Below the pieces are notes generated by a model, which saw only the letters and a list, made by a program, of their open reading frames with translations, did no database searches and had not been told where the DNA came from. The translations under genes were made by a program, and so were the position numbers. From the NCBI GenBank assembly GCA_901538445.1, contig LR594584.1:1086655-1150654 (forward strand): a stretch of 64,000 nt of DNA, written 5' to 3'. Origin of the DNA: Gemmataceae bacterium. Its GTDB lineage: Bacteria; Planctomycetota; Planctomycetia; Gemmatales; Gemmataceae. Of this stretch, positions 23,631-32,437 are shown piece by piece. Positions within the stretch are counted from its first letter, which is position 1. Every line of letters begins with the position of its first letter.

Positions 23631-26600
23631 ATGTCCCTCCCGCTGCCCGACCCGCACGACCCGGTCCCGCCGTCCGGCCCGAACCCGGTTGCCGCCGTTC
23701 TCAAGGGCGTGTTGAAAGCGTTCGCGTCACTCCGGCTCACCGTCGCGCTGCTGGCGCTGGGCGTCGTGCTGGTGTTCTTCGGCACGCTCGCCCAGAAGAC
23801 CGCGGGCATGTGGACCGTCGTCGACAAGTACTTCTGGTCGTGGGTGGTGATGATCGACCTCCAGCCCACGCTGGAGTTTTGCAAGATCTTCCTGCGGGAC
23901 ATCGGGTTCCCGAAGAACGCCGAGTCCCCGAGCTGGGCCGCGGTCCCGTTCCCGGGCGGGAAGCTCATCGGCGGGCTCATGTTCCTGAACCTGCTCGCGG
24001 CTCACGCGGTCCGGTTCAAGCTGTCGTGGCGGCGCGCCGGCATCTTCATCGCGCACAGCGGGCTCCTGCTCCTGTTCGTCGGCGAGGCGATCACCCGCGA
24101 GTTCCAGATCGAACAGCGGATGACGATCCCCGAGGGGAAGGCGGTCAACTACACCGAGGACTCGCGGGCCGTCGAGCTGGCGTTCACCACGCCCGAGGCC
24201 GACGGCACCCAGCGGGTGACCGTGGTCCCCGGCAAGATGCTGGAACGGGCTGCACGCACGCACGAAACGATCTCGCACCCGGACCTGCCGGTCGACGTTC
24301 GGGTCGAGTCGTACATGGTGAACTCGGACCTGCTCGACGCCAAGAAGGTCCAGAAGGAGAACCCCGCGACGACCGGCCTCGGGCTCGAGACGATCGCGGA
24401 GCCGAAGGCCGAGGTGTCCGGCGTCGGCGATCAGACGATCGACCTGCCGTCGGCCTACGTGACGCTGTACAAGAAGGGGACCGACGAGAAGCTCGGCACC
24501 TACCTCGCGTCGCTGTGGTACACGTTCAACCCGTTCAAGGCCGAGTCGGGCCCGAAGCAGGCGGTGACGGTCGGCGGCGCGACCAGCGACGTCGCGCTGC
24601 GGTACACGCGGCGGTACAAGCCGTACAGCCTGTTCCTCAAGAAGTTCTCGTTCGACCGGTACGAGGGCACGGAGCAGGCGAAGAACTACTCCAGCGACCT
24701 CGTGCTGATCGACCCCGAGCACGACCTCCGGCGCGACGTCCGCGTGAAGATGAACGACCCGCTCCGGTACCGCGGCGAGACGTTCTACCAGTCGAACTTC
24801 GACAAGACGACCGAGAAGACGACGGTGCTGCAGGTCGTCCGCAACCCCGGGTGGCTGCTCCCGTACCTTTCGTGCGTCCTGGTCAGCGTCGGGCTCCTGA
24901 TCCACTTCACACAGGGGCTGGCGGGCTACCTGACCCGCGCCCGCACGCAGCAACTGGCGACCGAGGCCGCGGCCGGGGCCGAGCGGCCCACGCTGTTCGA
25001 ACGCGCGCTGCCGTTCGGCGTGGTCGGGCTCGGCGCGTTGATCCTGCTCGCGGCCGCGGTGCCGAAGCCGAGCACGACGGACCTCGGCCGGCTCGCCCGG
25101 CTGCCGGTCGTGGACGGCGGCCGCGTGAAGCCGCTCGACACGGTCGCCCGCGTCGCGCTGCGGAAGATCAGCGGCCGCGAGGAGTTCGTCGGCGACGACG
25201 GGAAGATGCGCCCGGCCGTCGAGTGGCTCATGGACGCGATGGCGTCCCCGCCGCCGAAGGGCGGCCCGGCGTGGAAGTACAAGGTCGTGCGCATCGAGAA
25301 CGATCAGGTGCTGTCGCTCCTCGGGCTCGACCGCCGCGAGGGCTACCGGTACTCGCTCGAGGAGATCGGCCCGAAGATCGCGCTGCTGGAGGCGGCCGTC
25401 GACAAGGTGAAGCCGCGCGAGGGCGGCCGCAAAGCCGCCGTGGACGCGGACGAGAAGGCGCGCGTCGAGCGGTTCTTCGAGTCCGGCGACCGCGACGTGT
25501 TCGGCGGGCAGGTGCTCGAGGTCGCCGAGAAGCTGCACCTGTACATCCAGCTCTGTAGCCGCGAGGTGCCGCTCGCGCTCCCGCCGGCCGGCGACCTCAA
25601 GTGGCGCTCGCTCGGGCAGATTCAGACAGCGGCCCAGAGAAACGCGATGATGGCCGCGTTCCAGGGCCGCGGCGTGAAGCCCATCGACATGGACAAGCTC
25701 CCCGAGGAGGAGCAGAAGAAGATCGACGAGGAGATCCGGCAACTCGCGTTCGAGTTCATCACCGCCGACCCGAGCGCGATGAAGTTCGCCGACGTCCTGT
25801 TCGCGTTCCGCAACCGCGCGCTGGCCGGGCAGGCCGATCCCGAGCGGTTCACGAAGGCGCTCGCCGCGTTCCAGGAGGCGACCGCCGGGGCCGTGAGCCC
25901 GGACGACCGCGCGAAAGCGAACTTCGAGGTGTACCTCAACGGGTTCGCGCCGGCGTACTGGGTCATTTACCTGTACGCCCTCGCCGGGTTCGTCGCCGTG
26001 GGCGGGTGGGTCGCGATCGGCGTCCGTCCGCCGCTCGCCGAGGCGTGCCGCCGGTCCGCGTTCTGGCTCCTCGCGTTCACGTTCGTGGCCCACGGGTTCG
26101 CGCTGTTCGCCCGCATGTACCTGATGGACCGGCCGCTCGTGTTCGTCACGAACCTGTACTCGACCGCCGTGTTCATCGGGTGGACCGCGGTGGGCCTGGG
26201 CCTGTTCATGGAGCGGGTCGTGCCGATCGGCCTGGGGAACATCGCCGCGGCGGTGGTCGGCGGCGCGACCGCGATCATCGCCCACAACCTCGCGGCCAGC
26301 GGCGACACGCTGGAGATGATGCAGGCGGTGCTGGACACGAACTTCTGGCTCGCCACGCACGTCACCACGATCAACATGGGGTACGCAGCGACCTACGTCG
26401 CGGGCGTCATCGGCATCCTGTACATCTGGCTCGGGCTGTTCACCCCGCTCCTGGCCCGGACCGTCGGCACCGGGCCCGCGGGGCGCGGCCAGACGCTGGC
26501 CCGCGTGTTCGGCCAACTCATGTACGGCGTGCTGTGCCTCGCGACGCTGCTGAGCTTCGTCGGCACCGTCCTCGGCGGCATCTGGGCCGACCAGAGCTGG

Positions 26601-27113
26601 GGCCGGTTCTGGGGCTGGGACCCGAAGGAGAACGGGGCCGTCCTCATCGTGCTGTGGAACGCGCTCATCCTGCACGCCCGGTGGTGCGGGCTGGTGAAGG
26701 ACCGCGGGATCGCCGTGCTCACCCTCGTCGGCAACATGATCACGACGTGGAGCTACTTCGGCACCAACCAGCTCGGCGTCGGGCTCCACGCCTACGGGTT
26801 CAGCAACACGCTCGCGACCGGGTGCGTGATCACCTGGGTCGGGCACACGGTCCTCATCGGCATGGGGTTAGTCCCGCTGCGGTACTGGCGGAGCTTCGGC
26901 GACGCCCCGCAGCCCGGTGTGCTGGCCGCGGCCGCACCGATCCCCGTGGCGGTGCCGGCCGCCGGGCCGGCGCTGCCGGTGACCGCGGAGTTGGTGCCGT
27001 CCGCACCCGTGACCGCGGCCCCGCAACCGGTGATCGGCACGAACGGGCACGCGAACGGCAACGGCAACGGGCACCACAAGCCCGGCAAGGGTAAGAAGAA
27101 CAAGAAGCGGTGA
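23631..27113 (+). CDS. ResB-CcsA fusion, System II cytochrome c biogenesis protein
   Basis: 1160 residues. The N-terminal part is ResB/Ccs1-like: membrane helices at about 32-50 and 110-150, a large periplasmic domain and a further helix near 405-425. The C-terminal part (about 770-1090) is CcsA-like with many helices and the tryptophan-rich heme-handling signature WGRFWGWDPKENGAVLIVLW near residue 985. System II ligates heme to apocytochromes c outside the membrane, which suits the many CxxCH proteins of this window. An unusually long soluble segment (about 480-760) lies between the two halves. The C-terminal tail is Ala/Pro/Asn/Gly/Lys-rich. It is followed by a terminator. Confidence 0.92.
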   Translation: MSLPLPDPHDPVPPSGPNPVAAVLKGVLKAFASLRLTVALLALGVVLVFFGTLAQKTAGMWTVVDKYFWSWVVMIDLQPTLEFCKIFLRDIGFPKNAESPSWAAVPFPGGKLIGGLMFLNLLAAHAVRFKLSWRRAGIFIAHSGLLLLFVGEAITREFQIEQRMTIPEGKAVNYTEDSRAVELAFTTPEADGTQRVTVVPGKMLERAARTHETISHPDLPVDVRVESYMVNSDLLDAKKVQKENPATTGLGLETIAEPKAEVSGVGDQTIDLPSAYVTLYKKGTDEKLGTYLASLWYTFNPFKAESGPKQAVTVGGATSDVALRYTRRYKPYSLFLKKFSFDRYEGTEQAKNYSSDLVLIDPEHDLRRDVRVKMNDPLRYRGETFYQSNFDKTTEKTTVLQVVRNPGWLLPYLSCVLVSVGLLIHFTQGLAGYLTRARTQQLATEAAAGAERPTLFERALPFGVVGLGALILLAAAVPKPSTTDLGRLARLPVVDGGRVKPLDTVARVALRKISGREEFVGDDGKMRPAVEWLMDAMASPPPKGGPAWKYKVVRIENDQVLSLLGLDRREGYRYSLEEIGPKIALLEAAVDKVKPREGGRKAAVDADEKARVERFFESGDRDVFGGQVLEVAEKLHLYIQLCSREVPLALPPAGDLKWRSLGQIQTAAQRNAMMAAFQGRGVKPIDMDKLPEEEQKKIDEEIRQLAFEFITADPSAMKFADVLFAFRNRALAGQADPERFTKALAAFQEATAGAVSPDDRAKANFEVYLNGFAPAYWVIYLYALAGFVAVGGWVAIGVRPPLAEACRRSAFWLLAFTFVAHGFALFARMYLMDRPLVFVTNLYSTAVFIGWTAVGLGLFMERVVPIGLGNIAAAVVGGATAIIAHNLAASGDTLEMMQAVLDTNFWLATHVTTINMGYAATYVAGVIGILYIWLGLFTPLLARTVGTGPAGRGQTLARVFGQLMYGVLCLATLLSFVGTVLGGIWADQSWGRFWGWDPKENGAVLIVLWNALILHARWCGLVKDRGIAVLTLVGNMITTWSYFGTNQLGVGLHAYGFSNTLATGCVITWVGHTVLIGMGLVPLRYWRSFGDAPQPGVLAAAAPIPVAVPAAGPALPVTAELVPSAPVTAAPQPVIGTNGHANGNGNGHHKPGKGKKNKKR

Positions 27114-27153
27114 TGCCGCCTCGCCGTTCGCCCCGCAGTTTCTGACAATCTCG

Positions 27154-27184
27154 AAAGCCCACCCGCACGGGTGGGCTTTTTCCA
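27154..27184 (+). terminator. Intrinsic terminator after the ResB-CcsA gene
   Basis: The stem AAAGCCCACCCG / CGGGTGGGCTTT has a 2-base loop and then a T run. It ends the ResB-CcsA transcript 17 bases before the next start codon. Confidence 0.9.
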
Positions 27185-27200
27185 CGCCCGGAGTCTCTCC

Positions 27201-28331
27201 ATGTCCTCCGACCGCAAAGTCCGCGTCGCCATCGTCGGCCTCGGGTTCGGCGCCGAGTTCATCCCCATCTACCAGGACCACCCGAACGCGGAGATGTACG
27301 CGATCAGCCGCCGCGACAAGGCGGAACTCGAGCGCGCGGCCAAGCAGTTCGGCGTCGCGAAGGCGTACACCGACTACGACGAACTCCTCAAGGACCCGAA
27401 CATCGACGCGGTCCACATCAACAGCCCGATCCCCGACCACGCGGCCCAGACCATCAAGGCGCTGAAGGCCGGCAAGCACGTCGCCTGCACGGTGCCGATG
27501 GCGACGACCAAGGACGAGATCAGGGAGATCGTCGAACTCCAGCGCAAGGTCGGGAAGACCTACATGATGATGGAGACGGTGGTGTACAGCCGCGAGTACC
27601 TCTTCGCAAAGGACCTGTACGACCGCGGGGTGCTCGGCCGCATCCAGTTCCTCCGCGGCAGCCACCAGCAGGACATGGACGGGTGGCCGGGGTACTGGCC
27701 GGGCCTGCCGCCGATGTGGTACGCGACGCACTGCGTGAGCCCGTGCCTCGCGATCCTCAGTGACCCGGCAAAGGGCAAGGCGGCGCTGGCCGAGAGCGTC
27801 GTGTGCCACGGGTCGGGCCGCATCCGCGAGGAGTACCACAAGATCTACGGAAGCCCGTTCGCGGTCGAGTCGGCGACGTTCAAGATCAAGGGTTCCGACG
27901 TGGTCGCGGAGGTGACCCGCAGCCTGTTCGACACGGCCCGGCAGTACCGCGAGAGCTTCGACGTGACCGCGTCGAACGTGAGCTTCGAGTGGCAGCAGGT
28001 CGAGGGCGAGGAGCCGGTGCTGCACTCGCGGGGGCTCCCCGAGCCGCAGATCCCGCGGCGGGTGACGGTGCCCGACTTCGCTGGCCGGCTGCCGGAGCCG
28101 ATCCGCAAGTACACCGGCGCGATCCACGACGCCACCCACCTGAGCTTCCTGCAGGGGGCCGGGCACGGGGGCAGCCACCCGCACCTCGTCCACAACTTCC
28201 TGATGGCGGTGCTGGGCAAGCAGCCGGCGTTCCCGGACGCGCCGACGAGCGCGAACTGGACGCTGGTCGGCATCTGCGCCCACGAGAGCGCCATGAAGGG
28301 CGGCGACCGCGTCGAAATCCCGATGTACTGA
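27201..28331 (+). CDS. Gfo/Idh/MocA family oxidoreductase lacking the EKP motif
   Basis: 376 residues from the ATG at 27201. The Rossmann motif is VAIVGLGFGAEFIPIYQ (about residues 8-24). Where the family normally has Glu-Lys-Pro the sequence reads HVACTVPMATTKDE, so the catalytic lysine is missing. The C-terminal half keeps a His-rich pattern (WYATHCVSPCLAIL; GHGGSHPHLVHNFL). This subgroup may act on a different substrate or be non-catalytic. It is transcribed on its own, bounded by a terminator and a repeat. Confidence 0.85.
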   Translation: MSSDRKVRVAIVGLGFGAEFIPIYQDHPNAEMYAISRRDKAELERAAKQFGVAKAYTDYDELLKDPNIDAVHINSPIPDHAAQTIKALKAGKHVACTVPMATTKDEIREIVELQRKVGKTYMMMETVVYSREYLFAKDLYDRGVLGRIQFLRGSHQQDMDGWPGYWPGLPPMWYATHCVSPCLAILSDPAKGKAALAESVVCHGSGRIREEYHKIYGSPFAVESATFKIKGSDVVAEVTRSLFDTARQYRESFDVTASNVSFEWQQVEGEEPVLHSRGLPEPQIPRRVTVPDFAGRLPEPIRKYTGAIHDATHLSFLQGAGHGGSHPHLVHNFLMAVLGKQPAFPDAPTSANWTLVGICAHESAMKGGDRVEIPMY

Positions 28332-28347
28332 AGTGAGAAGCAGGTTT

Positions 28348-28489
28348 TTATCCGCAGATTACGCAGAAGACACAGATTTTCAGACAGAAGACAAAGGACG
28401 ACACTTCTGGTAGTCCACTGATCTCCGGCTGCTGTTGTGTCGTGTCTGGTCTCTGAAAATCTGTGTCTTCTGCGTAATCTGCGGATAAA
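28348..28489. repeat. MITE-like inverted repeat, copy 2
   Basis: The ends TTATCCGCAGATTACGCAG and the complement enclose about 80 bases. TATCCGCAG replaces the TATCCACAG of the other copies symmetrically in both arms, so the arms have been kept complementary. It sits between two convergent genes. Confidence 0.9.
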
Positions 28490-28506
28490 CCTCTTCGTCT
28501 TCGCTC

Positions 28507-30090
28507 TCACTTCCACAGCGGCTCCGCCACCTTCTGGCCCTGGGTCGCCTTGCCGACCGCGGCGGCGTCGAGCAGCGGGGCGAGGAGCTTCACGTCGGCG
28601 ACCGGCTTGCCGGCGGCCCGCCACGCGGCCACCGCGAGCGTCGCCTCCGCCCCGGCGGCGTAGCCCTCGGGGGTGAGTGACAACCAGTTGTCACTCGCCC
28701 CGCTCCACAGCGTCGCGAGCAGCCGGGCGTCGGCCGCGTCCCACAGCTTCACGGTGCCGTCGGCCGATCCGGTCGCGACGCGCTTGCCGTCGGCGTCGAG
28801 CGCCACTGCGAACACGGCGCTTCCGACCGCGAGCGTCTTCCCGGCGGTGCCGGTCTTCGCGTCGGCGAGCCGCACGGTGCCGTCGCCGCCGGCGACCGCG
28901 AGCAGCGTGCCCTTGGCGTTGAACGCCAGCTCGTGGCTCGCGGTGCCGGGGCCGCCCGTGCGCCGCAGCCGCTCGGCGGTCTTCGGGTCCCACCAGCTCA
29001 CCTGCGTCTCGAAGCCGCTGGTGACGACCTGCCCGTCGGATCGCACCGCGACCGCGAGCACCTCCTGCTCCATGCCGCTGAACGTGAGCCGGCCCTTCCC
29101 CGTCGCCACGTCTACGAGTCGCCCGGTGCGGTCCTTGCTCGCGGTCGCGTACCACTCGCCGCCGGGGCCGAAGGCGACCGCGTATACGAAATCGGAGTGG
29201 CCGCCGAACGTGTGCAGCACCGTCCCGGTCTTCACGTCCCACAGCCGCACCGTCTTGTCGAAGCTGGCCGACGCGAGCTTCAAGCCGTCGGGCGAGAACG
29301 CCACCCCGGACACGGTGTCGAGGTGACCGCCGAGCGCGTGGGCGAGCTTCCAGTCCTTCGTGTCGAACAACCGCAGATCGCCGCGGGCCGACGGCTGACC
29401 GCCGGACACCGCGAGGAGCGCGCCGTCGGGCGAGAACTTCAGGTCGTTCACGGCCCCGAGCACGTTCGTGAGGACCTTCGCCGGCTTCGCGGTCTCGAGA
29501 TCCCACACGGTGACGCGGCCGTAGCTGCCGGTTGCGAGTTGCTTCCCGTTCGGACTGAAGGCGACCGCGGCGACCGGCGGCAGCGGGCCGACCTTGAGCG
29601 TCACGTCGAGCGGGCCGGGGAGGTTCGCGGTCCTCGGCAGCACGGCTCTCGTCGCGAAGGTCACGTCGAGCTTGCGGACCTTCGCCGGCGCGGCTGCGAC
29701 CGCCTCGGCGTCGCTCTCCTTGGGCTTGGTGCCCTCGGGCGCGCCGGCGGCGATCCACTTGCGGATGGTGGCGACGTCGGCGTCGGAGAGCGGGTCGGCG
29801 TCGAGCGGCATCGCCCGCTTCTTGTCCTTCGACGTGAGCAGCGTGGCGAGCAGCGACTCGTCGGGCTTGCCCGGCGCGAGCACCTTCGGGTTCTTGCGCA
29901 CGAGTTCGGGCGTGTCGAGCGCGAGCCCGGCGGAAAGTTCGACCTCCGAGAGCTTCCGCTCGCTGTGGCAGACCGTGCAGTGCTTGCGGAGGATCGGCCG
30001 CACGTCCCGCCAGTACGTCGGCGGGTCGGCCGCGGCCGCGGAAGGGGCGAGGCACGCGAGGAGAGCGCAGGCGAGCGACGTGCGTGTCAT
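28507..30090 (-). CDS. Exported cytochrome c-like WD40 protein
   Basis: 527 residues. A signal peptide (LACALLACLAPSAAAA) precedes a planctomycete-type cytochrome domain with CTVCH at about residues 38-42 and a second half ending in RKWIAAGAPEGT. From about 170 to 490 there are about seven WD40 repeats (VAAVAFSPNGKQLATGSYG, VSGVAFSPDGLKLASAS, KLWDAADARLL). It is probably periplasmic, with heme attached by the ResB-CcsA machinery. It starts 19 bases downstream of another WD40 gene, so the two form an operon. Confidence 0.88.
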   Translation of the reverse strand: MTRTSLACALLACLAPSAAAADPPTYWRDVRPILRKHCTVCHSERKLSEVELSAGLALDTPELVRKNPKVLAPGKPDESLLATLLTSKDKKRAMPLDADPLSDADVATIRKWIAAGAPEGTKPKESDAEAVAAAPAKVRKLDVTFATRAVLPRTANLPGPLDVTLKVGPLPPVAAVAFSPNGKQLATGSYGRVTVWDLETAKPAKVLTNVLGAVNDLKFSPDGALLAVSGGQPSARGDLRLFDTKDWKLAHALGGHLDTVSGVAFSPDGLKLASASFDKTVRLWDVKTGTVLHTFGGHSDFVYAVAFGPGGEWYATASKDRTGRLVDVATGKGRLTFSGMEQEVLAVAVRSDGQVVTSGFETQVSWWDPKTAERLRRTGGPGTASHELAFNAKGTLLAVAGGDGTVRLADAKTGTAGKTLAVGSAVFAVALDADGKRVATGSADGTVKLWDAADARLLATLWSGASDNWLSLTPEGYAAGAEATLAVAAWRAAGKPVADVKLLAPLLDAAAVGKATQGQKVAEPLWK

Positions 30091-30109
30091 GGGGAGGGCT
30101 CGGAGATGG

Positions 30110-32218
30110 TCACGGTTGCTTGGCGAGTTCGGGGCGGTGCCACAGCTCGAAGGTGCGGCCGGTGCCGAGCAGGATCAGGTCGTCGGTCGGGCCGAACGCG
30201 AGCGCCCGCACGGTAGTCGGTCGCGTCACCTGCACCACGGGCTTCATGGTCGCGAGGTGCCACACCCACACGACGTTCGCGGCGTCGGCCACAGCGAGGA
30301 GCGTTCCCGACGGGCTGAACGCCAGGTGCTTGATCTCGGCCCCCGCGGCGATGCTACTCGTCGCAGAGAACACCTTCGGCGTCATCGCCTTGTTGGCCCA
30401 CAGGCCGACGATCCCCGCGGCGTCGCCGGTCGCGAAGTCCCCCGTCGCGGGCGACGCGGCCCACACCCGCACGGCGGCCTTGTGGTCGCGGCTCACGACC
30501 TCGAACCGCGGGCCGGCCGCGCCCCACGAGACGACGCTCCCGTCGGCGTGGCCGCCCAGGAGTTTCCCCGTCGGGTGCCACGCGAGGAACGTCGGCCGCT
30601 GCCCGCCCAGCGGGATCTGCCCCTTCACGTCGATCGGGATGACCTCGTCCTTCGGTTGGAGCAGCGGGTAGCCCTTCGCCTGAGTGTCCGGCCTCTTGAT
30701 GAGTGCGGTCGGCAGGTAGCGTATCGTCAGCGCGTTGCCGCGGACCGTGGCGAACCGCTCGCCGTTCGCGAACGGGAACGCCGCGAACGGCTCGCCGGGG
30801 ATCTTCACCGGCACCTCGGGCGGGTCGTTCCACGCCACCGCGGCCGTGCCCCCGGTGGTGGCGAAGAACGCGAGTTCGCCGGTCGCGTCGAACCGGATGC
30901 CGGTGACGGGTCCATCGACCCTGGGGCCGGTGCCGAACGGGTCCACGAGCGGGAGCTGGTCGAACCGCCAGACGCGGGTCGCGCCGCTGCGGTAGCCCGC
31001 GATCATGGCCTTCCCGCCCGGGGTGACGGCGACCGCGGTCACCTCGTCGGGTCCGTCGTCGAAGGTGAACACGCCGTCGCGGAGCGCAGTTGCCTGGGCG
31101 GTGAGCAGCCGGTTCACAGGCGCGACGGGCGGCGGGGGCTCGGGCTGCGGCGGGGTGGGCGGCGCGAGGACCAGCGGCGGGGGCTCCGCGGCTCGCGCCT
31201 GCTCGGCCTCGTGCTTGCGACCGGCGACGTAGGCCGAAACTGCCGCCACGAACACTCCCGTGCCCAGCGCCGCGACCGCCGCCATCGCCGCCACCTTGAC
31301 CGGGACTGAGGCACGCAGCAGCAACACGACCGCGACGTTCGCCAGGAGCCCGACCGCGGCGAACCCGGCGGCGGTTGGCACCCCGAGGCGCGACCCGAGT
31401 TCGGTCGTTTCGCCCATCACGAGCGGCCCGGCCGCGAGCCCCAGCGCAAAGATGACCGCGAGCGACAGCAGCCAGAGCGGCGTTCGGCGGGCGTCGGCAG
31501 GCGTCGGCACCGGCCGCTCGCCGGCGAGGAACGCGGCAGTGTCGTCGGCGACCCGCTCACCGTCAGGCCCGAGGAAGCGAATGGTCACCGCACGCAGGCC
31601 GCCGAGCGTGAGAACGAGGTCGCGGCCGGTTCCGCTCACTGGGGTGCGGACCGCGGCGTACAGGAACGGGCGGTACGGGACACTTTCGAGGAACAGGCCG
31701 TGCGGGACGAGCACCGCCTCGCACGCCCCGGTGAACAACCCGGCCGAGTCGAACATCACCTGTGCAGGGGCGCGGAACGGCTGTTGTGCGGCCGGGGCCG
31801 GGGCGGGTGCGAGGGGAATCGGGTCTTCGTCGAGCGTCAGCAACTCATCGCCCGGCGGTGCGGCCGCGGGCCGGGCGGCCGGGTTCAGGTCGCGGTACGG
31901 GAGCGGGTCCTCCTCGCGGTCCGGCAGCGGGAGCGGCACAACGACGGTGTCCGCTCGTGCCGGTCCCGCGGATGGGGACGGGTTGGAGGGTTTGAACGGC
32001 GTGGGGGGCTTCGCGGCCCCGCCCGCGAGCACGGGGAGTTCCGGTACGGTAAACTCCGAGAGGGACGCGGCCGAGTCTTGGTGGTATGCTGTGGCGTCGA
32101 GGGCGGCCGCGAGATCGACCCGTGCGTGGCACTTCGGGCACCGGGCCTTCTTCTTGGCGCACCCGGGCGGGAGCTTCAACCGGGCGCGGCACGCCGGGCA
32201 GGTGATGGGAATCGGCAT
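30110..32218 (-). CDS. Zinc-ribbon, membrane-embedded WD40-repeat protein
   Basis: 702 residues from the ATG at 32218, which starts a zinc ribbon directly (CPACRARLKLPPGC, then CPKCHARV). A Pro/Ala-rich region and a domain of unknown type lead to three membrane helices at about 265-355 (LWLLSLAVIFALGLAAG, GFAAVGLLANVAVVLLL, AAVAALGTGVFVAAVSA). A Pro-rich linker follows, then a WD40 propeller from about 400 to the end (VTAVAVTPGGKAMIAGYRSGATRVW, LAFSPSGTLLAVADAANVVWVW). It is divergent from the kinase gene at 32438 and cotranscribed with the cytochrome/WD40 gene. It is probably a sensor or scaffold; the ligand is unknown. Confidence 0.82.
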   Translation of the reverse strand: MPIPITCPACRARLKLPPGCAKKKARCPKCHARVDLAAALDATAYHQDSAASLSEFTVPELPVLAGGAAKPPTPFKPSNPSPSAGPARADTVVVPLPLPDREEDPLPYRDLNPAARPAAAPPGDELLTLDEDPIPLAPAPAPAAQQPFRAPAQVMFDSAGLFTGACEAVLVPHGLFLESVPYRPFLYAAVRTPVSGTGRDLVLTLGGLRAVTIRFLGPDGERVADDTAAFLAGERPVPTPADARRTPLWLLSLAVIFALGLAAGPLVMGETTELGSRLGVPTAAGFAAVGLLANVAVVLLLRASVPVKVAAMAAVAALGTGVFVAAVSAYVAGRKHEAEQARAAEPPPLVLAPPTPPQPEPPPPVAPVNRLLTAQATALRDGVFTFDDGPDEVTAVAVTPGGKAMIAGYRSGATRVWRFDQLPLVDPFGTGPRVDGPVTGIRFDATGELAFFATTGGTAAVAWNDPPEVPVKIPGEPFAAFPFANGERFATVRGNALTIRYLPTALIKRPDTQAKGYPLLQPKDEVIPIDVKGQIPLGGQRPTFLAWHPTGKLLGGHADGSVVSWGAAGPRFEVVSRDHKAAVRVWAASPATGDFATGDAAGIVGLWANKAMTPKVFSATSSIAAGAEIKHLAFSPSGTLLAVADAANVVWVWHLATMKPVVQVTRPTTVRALAFGPTDDLILLGTGRTFELWHRPELAKQP

Positions 32219-32437
32219 GAGCGGCGTCTCGCTCTGGCACCCGCGGCACGCGGATCCGCTCGGCCCAGTATAACGGCCGCGGCACGAAAGCGGCAGGTAA
32301 GTTCCCACGGCCGGACGCGGCGCGCAAAAGGTGCGGGCGGCGGCCGATGTGGACTTGTCCCCGGTTCCCCGCGGTGGTGCAATAAGGGAACCGAATCACT
32401 GCGGCGCGGGCGCACCGGGGTACCCGGTCTCGTACAC

